Position numbers and translations under genes: made by a program. The notes beneath the pieces are model-generated. The model was not told where the DNA came from and ran no database searches. It saw only the letters and a list, made by a program, of their open reading frames with translations. Of a stretch of DNA of 64,000 bases, positions 17,014 through 25,710 are shown in pieces. The stretch is taken from the NCBI RefSeq assembly GCF_013912375.1, contig NZ_JACETV010000003.1:310001-374000 (forward strand), in the 5' to 3' direction. Origin of the DNA: Emticicia sp. BO119 (GTDB taxonomy: Bacteria; Bacteroidota; Bacteroidia; Cytophagales; Spirosomataceae). Every line of letters begins with the position of its first letter. The first letter of the stretch is position 1.

Positions 17014-18357
17014 TTGAAAAAACTCGTTAAAATCCTCACCTGGTTCATTGGCATACTGGCAGTAATAGCCATAACCCTGCTCACTTTTACCGATAATAAA
17101 CCCCTTGAAGAAACCGGCTATTACACAAAAACCAGAAGCCAGCTCAACAAGCTCAGAATCAATGGTGGCTTCGGAACAACCCTCAAAGCCGGGTGGAGTA
17201 AAGAAACCATCAATACCAATGCTGAAACTTATATCGCCGGATATGGCGTTCGCGAAAATCCGGCATCTGCCCTACATGATAGCATCTATGTGCGGGCAAT
17301 CGTTTTAGATAACGGCCAGCAAAAAGTTGCCATGATCACGATGGATCTACTGATTGCCCCCCCTTTAGTATCAGCGCAGGTGATTACCGCACTTGCCAAG
17401 TTGGGTTTCGGCCGTGAACAGCTTTATTTCAGTGCCACACATACGCATAGCAGTGCAGGTGGTTGGGCAGGTGGACTGGCGGGCCGGGCAATAGCCGGCC
17501 CAAGGAATGACCAGATGATTCAAACAATTGCCGATGCCATTATCAGAAGTGTTAAAAAAGCAAGCTCATCGGCTTCTGTCTGCAAAATCGGCTTCCAGAA
17601 AATCAATGCCAGAGACTACATAACCAATCGTTTGTTCGGAGAGTCAGCCATAGAAGACCCCTATCTGCGAATCATGAAAATAGAAAAGGCTAACAAAGAA
17701 TCTGCTCTGATACTGACGTATGCCGCCCACCCGACAGATATTCCAAAAGCTGATAACCGGATAAGTGCGGACTATCCGGGTATGTTGGTGAGCAATCTGG
17801 AGAAATCGGGATTATATAATTTTGCTGCTTTTTTTGCAGGGGCAGTAGGCAGTATGCGTCCGGCAGACAATGGTAAAGATGGGTATGAAAGGGCTGAATT
17901 GATTGCTGATAACCTTGCTAATATGATTAAATCGGGCAGTTCTTCGCTTAAAACAGACACTACTTCTTTGCTACGAACGATTTATTTCCCATTGGCTTTG
18001 CATGAGCCTCAGTTGCGATTAACGAAACATATCCGTCTCCGTCCGTGGGTCTTTAACTGGTTGATGGGGAAGCAGGAAGTGGGTATCAATGCCTTACGCA
18101 TCGGTGACATGGTCTGGATAGGTACTCCCTGCGATTATTCAGGGATGCTATATTGGTCGCCTGATTCTGTGGCGGAGAAGATGGGTAAAAATCTGATTAT
18201 CACCTCATTTAATGGAGGCTATGTGGGCTATATTACGCCTGACCGATATTATGATACACCTAAAATGGAAACCCAGGAAATGAACTGGTTCGGGCCATAT
18301 AACGGGCGGTATTTTGGAGAGGTGATTGATGGGCTGGTGTGGGGAGTGGGTAGGTAG
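17014..18357 (+). CDS. Neutral/alkaline ceramidase-like N-terminal domain protein
   Basis: A 447-residue protein starting at TTG 17014; no in-frame ATG precedes it and MKKLVKILTWFIGILAVIAIT forms a good membrane anchor or signal. The body matches the neutral ceramidase N-terminal domain: AGWSKETINTNAETYIAGYG, VAMITMDLL, and the zinc/catalytic motif FSATHTHSSAGGWAGG. Ceramidases hydrolyse ceramide to sphingosine and fatty acid, but this protein lacks the C-terminal domain of full-length (about 650-residue) enzymes, and many bacterial relatives have unknown amide substrates. It is probably membrane-anchored in the periplasm. Confidence 0.85.
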   Translation: MKKLVKILTWFIGILAVIAITLLTFTDNKPLEETGYYTKTRSQLNKLRINGGFGTTLKAGWSKETINTNAETYIAGYGVRENPASALHDSIYVRAIVLDNGQQKVAMITMDLLIAPPLVSAQVITALAKLGFGREQLYFSATHTHSSAGGWAGGLAGRAIAGPRNDQMIQTIADAIIRSVKKASSSASVCKIGFQKINARDYITNRLFGESAIEDPYLRIMKIEKANKESALILTYAAHPTDIPKADNRISADYPGMLVSNLEKSGLYNFAAFFAGAVGSMRPADNGKDGYERAELIADNLANMIKSGSSSLKTDTTSLLRTIYFPLALHEPQLRLTKHIRLRPWVFNWLMGKQEVGINALRIGDMVWIGTPCDYSGMLYWSPDSVAEKMGKNLIITSFNGGYVGYITPDRYYDTPKMETQEMNWFGPYNGRYFGEVIDGLVWGVGR

Positions 18358-18373
18358 GTTCTTGTACTGTGCT

Positions 18374-18518
18374 CCCTCAGAGTCTACATTAGGCACGCAA
18401 GGGACTTTGAGGGCTCGGGGCTTAGGAATGAAGAAGACCTCTCTGCAATCCCCAAAGTCCCTTTTCCTGGCTCTGGCCTGTGCGTACACGAAATCTTCAG
18501 GATACATCAAAGTCTCCC
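18374..18518. repeat. Intergenic hairpin element, copy B
   Basis: CCCTCAGAGTC (18374-18384) pairs with GACTTTGAGGG (18403-18413) through one G-T pair. GGGACTTTG also pairs with CAAAGTCCC (18453-18461), and CAAAGTCTCCC recurs at 18508. Layout and sequence recall the element at 5321-5450, with differences that keep the stem paired. Confidence 0.5.
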
Positions 18519-18545
18519 TAAATTCCCACGAATGTAATAAAAATC

Positions 18546-19721
18546 CTACAACAACACCCCCACCGAGAAAGAGTTAAGTTTGTAGCCATGTTCTCTGAAA
18601 TTGAAAGGGGTCACCCCACCATTCAATACCAGATGCACCCTCTTTATCGACACAATTAAGCCATACTCAAAAATGGCAGATATAGTATTGGTAGATTTAA
18701 TCTCGTTCAGGTATTGTTTACCATAGCTAAAATTAAAACCCAGATAAGGTTTTACCATATAATCCATCAACTGATACCTGAACCCAAGATAGGCTTTACG
18801 GATAGACCTCTCCCGTACATCAGATTCATAACTGTAATGACAATAACCTAATTTTATAAACGTGCTTCTATTAATACCATACACAGGTATCATGGCATAA
18901 ACATCATAACTTGCCGTAGACTTAAGATGAAATAAATTAATATAATCATCTTTCTTTACTTTGAGCATGCCAATATTACCCCCGACATAAATCCTTTTCA
19001 GATTAGTTTTATAAATCTTTCCCCCTCGTTTGATACCCCTATCCTTATTATAGTCTGCTACAGCATTAATAATATTCTTTTCGGAGTAAACAAAAGGCGT
19101 AGCCTCCTTAAAATAATTATCATCTTCAAAAGCAACCATCAATACCTTCAGGTAATCCAACTGCCTGTAATATTTCCCGAGCGATAACTGAACCTGCTCT
19201 ATCGGCAATGTTTTTAAAAATTCTGCTGAAAGTGCATCCAGTTTAAAATCATAGTATTTCTGAGGGATTTCAACCAACTGAAACGAATTTTCAACATAGA
19301 AATACTTCAGACCCGACAAGTAGCTCATCCGGTACAGACTCACTTTGCCATCAATCAGTTTTTGCAGAAACACTGTATCCTTTATAATTCCGGCATGGTC
19401 ATCTTTCAGTAAAAATGTTTCTTCAATAGACCCTCCACCCATCAGCGTTTTCACGGCCTTGTAATTAGTAATTGAAACCACCTTTGAATAAAAGACATTC
19501 CCCTCAGTAGAATAAGCACTAATCTGGCTTGGCATAAGCAACACAGGCTTATCTTTTTTGTCTTTTCTGAATTTTATTTCTTTGGAAGAATAGATATTCG
19601 AGATACTTCCTCTAAGCGTATCTCCGTTGCTTTTTACAACGTATCCGGTTTTATACACATCTTGTGCTACAACTTTAGTCAATAGTATAGTCAGCAAAAT
19701 AACCAGGTAAAATAATCTCAT
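18546..19721 (-). CDS. Secreted protein of unknown function, beta-rich
   Basis: A 391-residue protein with a signal peptide (MRLFYLVILLTILLTKVVAQ). The N-terminal 90 residues (GYVVKSNGDTLRGSISN, KEIKFRKD) recall a domain frequent in Bacteroidota exported proteins. The C-terminal half has alternating hydrophobic strands and ends in a short aromatic/hydrophobic strand (LNSFSVGVLL), as in outer-membrane beta-barrels. It is monocistronic. Function unknown. Confidence 0.72.
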   Translation of the reverse strand: MRLFYLVILLTILLTKVVAQDVYKTGYVVKSNGDTLRGSISNIYSSKEIKFRKDKKDKPVLLMPSQISAYSTEGNVFYSKVVSITNYKAVKTLMGGGSIEETFLLKDDHAGIIKDTVFLQKLIDGKVSLYRMSYLSGLKYFYVENSFQLVEIPQKYYDFKLDALSAEFLKTLPIEQVQLSLGKYYRQLDYLKVLMVAFEDDNYFKEATPFVYSEKNIINAVADYNKDRGIKRGGKIYKTNLKRIYVGGNIGMLKVKKDDYINLFHLKSTASYDVYAMIPVYGINRSTFIKLGYCHYSYESDVRERSIRKAYLGFRYQLMDYMVKPYLGFNFSYGKQYLNEIKSTNTISAIFEYGLIVSIKRVHLVLNGGVTPFNFREHGYKLNSFSVGVLL

Positions 19722-20115
19722 GCAGTAGGTTTATTAATTGAAATAGCAAAACTTAAAGTCTGAACAGCAAAATTTATTCATTTGTTCCGTAATGTAACGC
19801 AACAATTACACCAAAGATAAAAGTTATTTAAATCTGATAACAGAAAAATTACTATTTACTTTCACGGCTTTGAAGCCTGCTTTTAGCGCTGTTTGAGTTG
19901 ATCCTATTCCATTAATGAATTTTCTTTATTATCTGCCACATTAACAATGATCCTGTTTACCATTTTTATTCAGGAAATATGTCTCAGAAATAAATGCTAT
20001 TTTTTTACTGCTTTGTATGTCAATAAAATGGTGGATAATCCTGAGAGATTTAAGATAGACTATTTCTAACTTTTGCTGAATTATAAATCTTGCATTGGCA
20101 CTCAGATTTATAACC
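19722..20115. other. Intergenic region without recognised features
   Basis: 394 AT-rich bases. A 69-codon minus frame overlapping the next gene's 3' end is not convincing. No repeat, RNA or clear terminator was seen. Confidence 0.45.
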
Positions 20116-20952
20116 TTACACACGTGGAAGCCACATTCCCATCGCTGCACCGATTATTCCAATCCCCATAATAATTGTAAACACAAAAATAATTGTAGCC
20201 GTAAAGAAACTCAAGCCAGTAGTTTGTTTACGTTGCGCATAAAAATACAATTCCAGAATAATCAATGAAAGTGGAATAGCATAAGTGAATATAGCTAATA
20301 ATGTAAGAAAAGGCCCGGAGAAGGTCTCAGGATCAAAACCTACAGGGCCACCGTTAACCATTAACCAGAACATAAGCCCTACTCTGAAAAACCAGACACC
20401 ATTAACAACCATAAAGAGACGTAATGCCCATATCCTGTGCGCAGCAAACTGGCGGCGTCTGGCATAGCGAAAGGCTAATAAAGCAAATACAATGATATAA
20501 ACAGCCTGAATACTGATAGAAATATGTTGACCTGAATCGCCCACCGCACCACGTGTCCAGACCATAGTTAAGCCGGCAGTACTCACCAAAAATACCACAA
20601 AAATGTATATTCGCCCCAACCATCGGTGAAAGACCGGGAAGTATTGCCGCATGGATGGAAAAAGTTGCAAAGGACCACCAATAACCATAATGGCCGCGAG
20701 TAAGACATGAATAGCCACGATAAGATTTCCTTTCCAGTCACCCGGAACATAGCCATGAGGCAGAACCTTATTCCAATGCTCAAAATCACCGGCAATGGCG
20801 GCCTTCCCGTAAAACAGAAGAATATAAAAACCAAATGCCCATTGGCCAGCAGTAGCAATAATCAGCCAGGTTGAGGCGGCAAAGGTAAGCGTTTTTGTAG
20901 CCAGCGCATTACTTGTTGGCTGAGGTGAAAGAATATCTACATTAGTTTGCAT
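20116..20952 (-). CDS. DUF2306 membrane protein
   Basis: A 278-residue integral membrane protein with seven likely helices. It carries the DUF2306 pattern: HVLLAAIMVIGGPLQLFPSMR, PVFHRWLGRIYIFVV, and FAAHRIWALRLFMVVNGVWFFR, with conserved His residues that may bind a cofactor. The biochemical role of the family is not established. It lies 90 bases downstream of the Crp/Fnr gene on the same strand, so the two may be cotranscribed. Confidence 0.85.
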   Translation of the reverse strand: MQTNVDILSPQPTSNALATKTLTFAASTWLIIATAGQWAFGFYILLFYGKAAIAGDFEHWNKVLPHGYVPGDWKGNLIVAIHVLLAAIMVIGGPLQLFPSMRQYFPVFHRWLGRIYIFVVFLVSTAGLTMVWTRGAVGDSGQHISISIQAVYIIVFALLAFRYARRRQFAAHRIWALRLFMVVNGVWFFRVGLMFWLMVNGGPVGFDPETFSGPFLTLLAIFTYAIPLSLIILELYFYAQRKQTTGLSFFTATIIFVFTIIMGIGIIGAAMGMWLPRV

Positions 20953-21042
20953 AAGAATTGAGCATTAAGTTCAGAACAAACTTAAGACAAGACTTTTTGC
21001 AGGCATATAGACAAATGTCCAATAAGGATGAGCGGTTGTATA

Positions 21043-21639
21043 TTAGTTCAGGCGTCCGGCAGAAAATAACTTTCTAAGTCTGCTCAGATGTCTCTGTGTA
21101 ATGCCCAGATAAGAAGCAACATAGCGGAGTGGAACATGCCGGATAATATTGGGTTGATTCTGCAAAAGCTTCAGATAACGTTCCTCTGCTGTCAGGTTAA
21201 TCATATCACTAATCCGTTTTTTGTCTTCTTCGAGATGTTTCTGTAAAATACGAATCGTATAGTCTTTTTGTGTGATACTGGTCTGCGCCCGCATTTCAAC
21301 TTCTTCCCGATTGATTCTGAGCAATTCACAGTCAGAAATACAATGTAGGTTTTCGTTGGAAACCGTACGATTCATAAAATGAAAATAAGAAGTAAAAAAA
21401 CGGGGGCCATTATTAATATCAGTAGTTATTTCATTATCATCTTTATCCAGATAGAAATTCCGCATATGGCCTGACACAATAAAGTTATGATATTGAGGAA
21501 TTTGGCCGGCAGCCTCAATAATTGTGTCTTTAGGAACAAATACCGGCTGAAACGATTGAAGAATAGACGTCTTATCAACTTCTGGTAACTTTATGCTCTC
21601 CTCTATATAATTGAATAATTGTGTAAAATAATGTTCCAT
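21043..21639 (-). CDS. Crp/Fnr-family transcriptional regulator
   Basis: A 198-residue regulator. The N-terminal cyclic-nucleotide-binding fold spans about 10-115 (VFVPKDTIIEAAGQIPQYHNFIVSGHMRNF). The C-terminal helix-turn-helix is seen in LRYVASYLGITQRHLSRLRK (about 168-187). The canonical cAMP-binding Arg is not obvious, as in many Bacteroidota members whose ligand is unknown. No Fe-S cysteine cluster is present, so it is not a typical Fnr. Probable target: the adjacent DUF2306 gene or itself (inference). Confidence 0.88.
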   Translation of the reverse strand: MEHYFTQLFNYIEESIKLPEVDKTSILQSFQPVFVPKDTIIEAAGQIPQYHNFIVSGHMRNFYLDKDDNEITTDINNGPRFFTSYFHFMNRTVSNENLHCISDCELLRINREEVEMRAQTSITQKDYTIRILQKHLEEDKKRISDMINLTAEERYLKLLQNQPNIIRHVPLRYVASYLGITQRHLSRLRKLFSAGRLN

Positions 21640-21877
21640 AGAAAAAACAATAGAAAGAATATATTTTGAAAATAAATTATTCTGTAAAGGAATCTCACAA
21701 CCTCTCTGAAGTTATTACATTATAACAGACCTTTAACAGTTCATGCCAGAAAACACCTCACTTGTAAAACTATATACTCAGACAACCTCCATAATTTAAT
21801 TAATTGCCAAAAAAGCAAATTACTTAAATTTTAGTAGCTGAGTAATAGTTATATCAAAAATATTACTGACTCTCCTG
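21640..21877. other. Intergenic, AT-rich
   Basis: Upstream region of the Crp/Fnr gene and the first part of the 454-base gap to 22093. No gene or repeat was recognised before the tRNA-flank copy that follows at 21878; after that copy only AT-rich DNA precedes the S74 gene's stop. Confidence 0.4.
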
Positions 21878-21964
21878 CTAACAAATCCACCACCCCAACA
21901 AAATAAAAAACCGTAATCACTAATAAATCAAGTAATTACGGTTAATTTTTTATTTACTGTGTAC
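21878..21964 (-). repeat. Copy of the tRNA-Leu downstream flank and terminator, without the tRNA
   Basis: Closely matches 25381-25467. Both share CTAACAAA..CCACCA, CCCAACAAAATAAAAAACCG, an ATTACGGT arm and TTTACTGTGTAC. At 25.4 kb this is the terminator region of tRNA-Leu plus the last three tRNA-side bases; here the similarity stops exactly where the tRNA would begin. It could be an attachment-site scar or a remnant of a lost tRNA copy. Confidence 0.6.
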
Positions 21965-22093
21965 TATTGGTCAAAAAGCAACTGCTTTTTTAGTTCAATA
22001 AGATTAACTCAAACAGTTTCTAAATCTCAAATTAGGATAACATTCAAAATCTCCCCTTACCGTTTTCCATAATTTTTTTCAAAATCAAAACCA

Positions 22094-23449
22094 CTATCTT
22101 TTATCCTCACTTATACTACTATCAGGTTTTACTCTGTTTGTGAGCATCGTTTCAATGTTTGTCAATCTGGCTTCAAAGTTTTTGTTTTCGGCTTTTAATT
22201 GCGTATTCTCCTTTTGCAATTGCTCAATCATATCCTGTTGCTCTTGCATGGCCTTTATCATGGGTGGCAACAGATCGTTATACCGTACAGAATAATAACC
22301 TTTTGCGTCTTTGTGAATGATACCTAAATCTTTGCTACCTGCTTTTTGTAAAGCTGCTTCCAGTTCCTGTGCAATAAGACCCATCTCAATATCATTATTG
22401 GTATTACCAACCCGATGATAACTAACAGGGCGCAGTGCTTTAATAAAGCTGATACCAAGCGGTATATCCTGTATGTTTTCTTTATAGCGTCTGTCTGATG
22501 TAACAGTCCAGGCAACTCTTATTCTTGCAACCGTGATTGTGGCAGCATCTATACCCATTTGTATTTGTCCATCCGCTGTATCATTTGGTACCTGAGCATT
22601 AGCCCCTATCACAATATTGTCACTACCCGAACTTATCAGGTTGCCAGCCTCTCTTCCGATAGCAGTATTATCATGGCCTGAAGTAGCAGTAGTATAACCT
22701 GCTATCAGACTTAATGCGTTATACCCTACCGCAGTATTATAATTTCCATGAATATTCGACATCAACGCCATTCTGCCAATAGCTGTATTCTCCTTTCCGG
22801 TTACATTAAAAACTAAAGCCCCCTCGCCAAAAGCGCTGTTTGACTCACCATTTGCATTATCGCGTAAAGACAATGCACCAACAGCAGTATTATACATTCC
22901 TGTATTATTTACAGGTTGCACAGTACCCCTCAAGGCTTCAAATCCGACAGCTGTATTATAGGTCTCACTCAGAATGAATTCATCCCTATTATTAGCATAA
23001 TACATGGCATTATAGCCTACTGCGGTATTCATACGTTTAGACACATTATTGAACAATGCCCCTGATCCGATGGCTACATTATATGTACCTGAGATATTCT
23101 TTTCCATCGCAGATGTCCCAACGGCAGTATTATAATTACCATTTGCGGTAGAAAAGAGTGTCTTTGCCCCGATAGCTGTATTATGGACTCCGGTATTAAC
23201 AGAATAGAGAGCCGACAAACCCATAGCCGTATTGTAAACACCTGTGGTTAGAAAACCAAACGGATAATAGCCAAAAGCTATATTGCTTGGGTCTTTGGAT
23301 GGTGAGCCTCCCGGAGCGGCTGTCAGGCCGGATGTAACACCTTTAGGGGTTATCGTGATTTGCCCGTCATTAGCATCAGTGACAAATAGCTGAGCGAAAG
23401 TCTGAATCGTCATCAAACAAATACATGAGGAAAGAATAAGTTTTTTCAT
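22094..23449 (-). CDS. Adhesin-like protein with YadA-head-type repeats and C-terminal S74 chaperone domain
   Basis: A 451-residue secreted protein with a signal peptide (MKKLILSSCICLMTIQTFAQ). About ten repeats of the type NTAIGxxALxxNxxGxYNTAVG (about 65-275) resemble the beta-helical head of trimeric adhesins. A Peptidase_S74 intramolecular chaperone domain follows: TSDRRYKENIQDIPLG near 310, with the conserved Ser-Asp at which such domains self-cleave. A coiled coil (MIEQLQKENTQLKAENKNFE) closes it. S74 domains are known from phage tail spikes and trimerise the fibre before release. This one is probably surface-displayed. Confidence 0.85.
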   Translation of the reverse strand: MKKLILSSCICLMTIQTFAQLFVTDANDGQITITPKGVTSGLTAAPGGSPSKDPSNIAFGYYPFGFLTTGVYNTAMGLSALYSVNTGVHNTAIGAKTLFSTANGNYNTAVGTSAMEKNISGTYNVAIGSGALFNNVSKRMNTAVGYNAMYYANNRDEFILSETYNTAVGFEALRGTVQPVNNTGMYNTAVGALSLRDNANGESNSAFGEGALVFNVTGKENTAIGRMALMSNIHGNYNTAVGYNALSLIAGYTTATSGHDNTAIGREAGNLISSGSDNIVIGANAQVPNDTADGQIQMGIDAATITVARIRVAWTVTSDRRYKENIQDIPLGISFIKALRPVSYHRVGNTNNDIEMGLIAQELEAALQKAGSKDLGIIHKDAKGYYSVRYNDLLPPMIKAMQEQQDMIEQLQKENTQLKAENKNFEARLTNIETMLTNRVKPDSSISEDKR

Positions 23450-23780
23450 AGATTTTATTAGAAACTGGTTGAATTGATTAAATGGAATTAGTTAAAATTT
23501 AGCTTTTTAACGAGCGAACCTGCCTGTATGTAGGGTAAGTAAAGACTTAGACTCCTAATTGTGAAGTCCGCTTTACGAGGCTTTTAAATCTTATATGTAG
23601 CGTTAGATTAAATACTTCAAAACTGAATATCCTGAATCTGCCCACCCGGCTGTGTTTTTAAGGAACACTCGCAACTACTTCATCTTCTATCAATTAAGCC
23701 ATACCTCTTTCCGGTAGTGTCTTGCAGGCGTCATAAAATGCTTCGGCATTGAGCATGATATTTATTTGAATGAGTAGTAA
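23450..23780. other. Intergenic, divergent promoter region
   Basis: 331 bases between the S74 gene (minus) and the zinc-ribbon gene (plus). No repeat, RNA or convincing promoter box was seen. Confidence 0.4.
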
Positions 23781-24263
23781 TTGCTAAAAAATCAAATACT
23801 AATTTACAAACAATCCCAATCAAAAAAAAGGGTTAAGAAAAAATGTAAACAATGTGGCAAAGCCTTTGAAGCTAAAAGAGCCGATTCAATGTATTGTTCT
23901 AATAGTTGCAAGCAAAAAGCACATCAACAAAGAAGTGTTGAGAAAGAACAAACACCAGTTGAACCAAACGAGATGCAGGCTTTCTATCTTGATGAGTATC
24001 AAATGACTGAATGTGAAATGTCTTTCATTACCTATTGCTTCGCGAGACGCTCTTTAGTTTATAATGCAACAATTGACCAGATAAAAGATTATTTTAACTT
24101 AATTGGAAATGAAAAATGGACTTGGGCAGAATTAAATGATTACCTGACAGGTATTAAAGCATTTAATGAATTCAATGAAAGATTTCATAATAATGAGTTT
24201 ACTATATATCCTAATAGGTTTACTGATGGAAAAGACATTTATGGAGTGGAAATGTTAAGTTAA
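23781..24263 (+). CDS. Small zinc-ribbon protein of unknown function
   Basis: A 160-residue protein starting at TTG 23781, directly after an in-frame stop; no ATG is available before the zinc motif. The N-terminus is very basic and holds CKQCGKAF and MYCSNSCKQKAHQQR (Cys-x2-Cys and Cys-x3-Cys, about 22-46), a ribbon seen in small nucleic-acid-associated proteins. The remaining 100 residues are acidic and aromatic (CEMSFITYCFARRSLVYNA). Codon use is AT-rich compared with housekeeping neighbours, hinting at acquisition. A terminator hairpin follows. Confidence 0.65.
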   Translation: MLKNQILIYKQSQSKKRVKKKCKQCGKAFEAKRADSMYCSNSCKQKAHQQRSVEKEQTPVEPNEMQAFYLDEYQMTECEMSFITYCFARRSLVYNATIDQIKDYFNLIGNEKWTWAELNDYLTGIKAFNEFNERFHNNEFTIYPNRFTDGKDIYGVEMLS

Positions 24264-24297
24264 TACGCAAATGAATCTTATTTTGACTTTGCTAAAT

Positions 24298-24325
24298 GCC
24301 TTAAGACCCAGTTTTAAGGCTTTTT
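24298..24325 (+). terminator. Terminator after zinc-ribbon gene
   Basis: GCCTTAA (24298-24304) pairs with TTAAGGC (24314-24320), followed by TTTTT. Confidence 0.7.
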
Positions 24326-24457
24326 AGTAGTTAATAAAAAACTACCGAGAAATAATTTTATCTTTACGAAATACTCTTTAAATTAGCCATATAAAAGTAA
24401 TGTGTATCTTTTGTTTAAAGTATTTATTAACTCTGTATTATTATAAAATAAAAGGCA

Positions 24458-25354
24458 ATGAATCCATATAAAAACAAAAACTTGAATGAATTTATAACAT
24501 CAATTCCACAGGAAGTGATTGAAAAAAATACTCATTTACAAGATGAAGAAAATAAACGTGTTTATAAAGAATTCATAGACAATTTGAAAGTTGGAAAATG
24601 TTTTATTTGTGGAGAAAAAATGAGTGATTTTGTAGAACAGAAACCCTGCTTTCATTGGTTTACTTATCCCAATGGGATAAAAAAGAAAAACTTCGAAAAC
24701 TACCTTAATAAACCTCTTGGCTTCTTTCAATTAGATTCTTATTTTAGATGGCTAGCAAATAGTGAGAAGTTGTTTATCAATGTAAATGACTTAAAAGAAG
24801 AAACCTCTACAACTTCATATCTTGAAACTACTTATAAGTACAAAAATATAGAGTGGGCTTTTTCTATTGGGTATACAGATAAAGATGGGCATCCTAATGC
24901 ACAAATTGGTGCATTTCCACATTATCATTTACAAATGAAAGTCGATGATAGAATATTTCTTAAATTTAACGACTTTCATATTCCTTTTTCAGATCATGAC
25001 TTATTTGTCCTTGAACTTTTAGAACAAGCTAGTGATAGAGTAAAATGGGGGCATTCTTTTGGACATGGTGTTGGTATTATAGAGGATGAGAAAAACCTTG
25101 AAATAATAGATGATTTAATGATTACTACAGATGACTCTGAAAATGCACCATTTAATAGACATACGATTATTGAAGCTCCAGAAGGCCAAACAATTTCAAG
25201 TGAAATAATTCTACAGGCGATTGAAGAAAGCAAAAAAACAAAAAAACCTGTTGGAAAAATTTTGCAAGAATTACTTACAGATGCTAAAACAGCAACGATA
25301 ATAGTACCAGGAAAAGGAGTAACTAAAATGACAAAACGTAGCGGAAAAAAATAA
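24458..25354 (+). CDS. Unknown protein with CxxC and HxHxQ motifs (possibly HIT/GalT-like)
   Basis: A 298-residue soluble protein with no signal and low GC. Visible motifs are Cys48-x2-Cys51 (GKCFICGEKM) with further Cys64/His66, and HYHLQ (His155, His157, Gln159) in GAFPHYHLQMKV. A Cys-x2-Cys zinc site plus His-x-His-x-Gln recalls the galactose-1-phosphate uridylyltransferase branch of the histidine-triad superfamily, but overall similarity is not evident to me and the order of elements is only suggestive. The tail (about 240-298) is Lys-rich. It sits inside the segment bounded by the duplicated tRNA flank. Function is not assigned. Confidence 0.65.
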   Translation: MNPYKNKNLNEFITSIPQEVIEKNTHLQDEENKRVYKEFIDNLKVGKCFICGEKMSDFVEQKPCFHWFTYPNGIKKKNFENYLNKPLGFFQLDSYFRWLANSEKLFINVNDLKEETSTTSYLETTYKYKNIEWAFSIGYTDKDGHPNAQIGAFPHYHLQMKVDDRIFLKFNDFHIPFSDHDLFVLELLEQASDRVKWGHSFGHGVGIIEDEKNLEIIDDLMITTDDSENAPFNRHTIIEAPEGQTISSEIILQAIEESKKTKKPVGKILQELLTDAKTATIIVPGKGVTKMTKRSGKK

Positions 25355-25380
25355 AATAATTCTTGTCACTAACACCACTA

Positions 25381-25464
25381 CTAACAAACCCACCATCCCA
25401 ACAAAATAAAAAACCGTAACTAATTGAAAATCAATTAATTACGGTCATCTATTTGTTTACTGTG
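25381..25464 (-). terminator. tRNA-Leu terminator (duplicated at 21.9 kb)
   Basis: Read on the minus strand after the tRNA, an ACCGTAATTAATTG arm, a short loop and an AATTAGTTACGGT arm are followed by TTTTTTATTTT: a rho-independent terminator. A second copy lies at 21878-21964. Confidence 0.7.
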
Positions 25465-25548
25465 TACCCAGAGCCGGAGTCGAACCGGCATGCCCGTGAA
25501 GGCATTGGTGTTTGAGACCAACGCGTCTACCGATTCCGCCATCTGGGC
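25465..25548 (-). tRNA. tRNA-Leu (anticodon CAA)
   Basis: 84 bases with a full cloverleaf and long variable arm. The acceptor stem GCCCAGA pairs with TCTGGGT (one G-T). The D-arm region GGCGGAATCGGTAGACGC is typical of leucine tRNAs. The anticodon stem TTGGT/ACCAA encloses loop CTCAAAC, giving CAA, which reads UUG. The T-arm has GGTTCGACTCC. CCA is not encoded. Confidence 0.95.
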
Positions 25549-25630
25549 ATATCCCTCGGTATTCTTTCGAATTGGGACTGCAAAGGTAAGGCTTTGCGTT
25601 TACAATTCAAAATTCCTTATAAAAAATATT

Positions 25631-25705
25631 GAGTGATTTAGTGAATGAGTGATTTAGTGATTATTTTTAATTAATTCTTCTAATCACTCATTCACTAAAT
25701 CACTC
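25631..25705. repeat. Inverted repeat of the GAGTGATT family, site 1
   Basis: Two perfect 24-base arms (25631-25654 and 25682-25705) built from GAGTGATT/AATGAGTG units, around an AT-rich loop. It lies between tRNA-Leu and the murA stop and could end murA transcription. Related DNA is at 48623-48690 and 49446-49588. Confidence 0.65.
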
Positions 25706-25710
25706 AATCA

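Noticed and set aside
16836-17030. 64-codon frame before the ceramidase-like gene
   Set aside because: Overlaps the real gene's signal sequence in another frame and has no domain character.
22260-23270. Regular DNA periodicity suggesting a repeat array
   Set aside because: Explained by protein-level NTAIG head repeats in one continuous reading frame.
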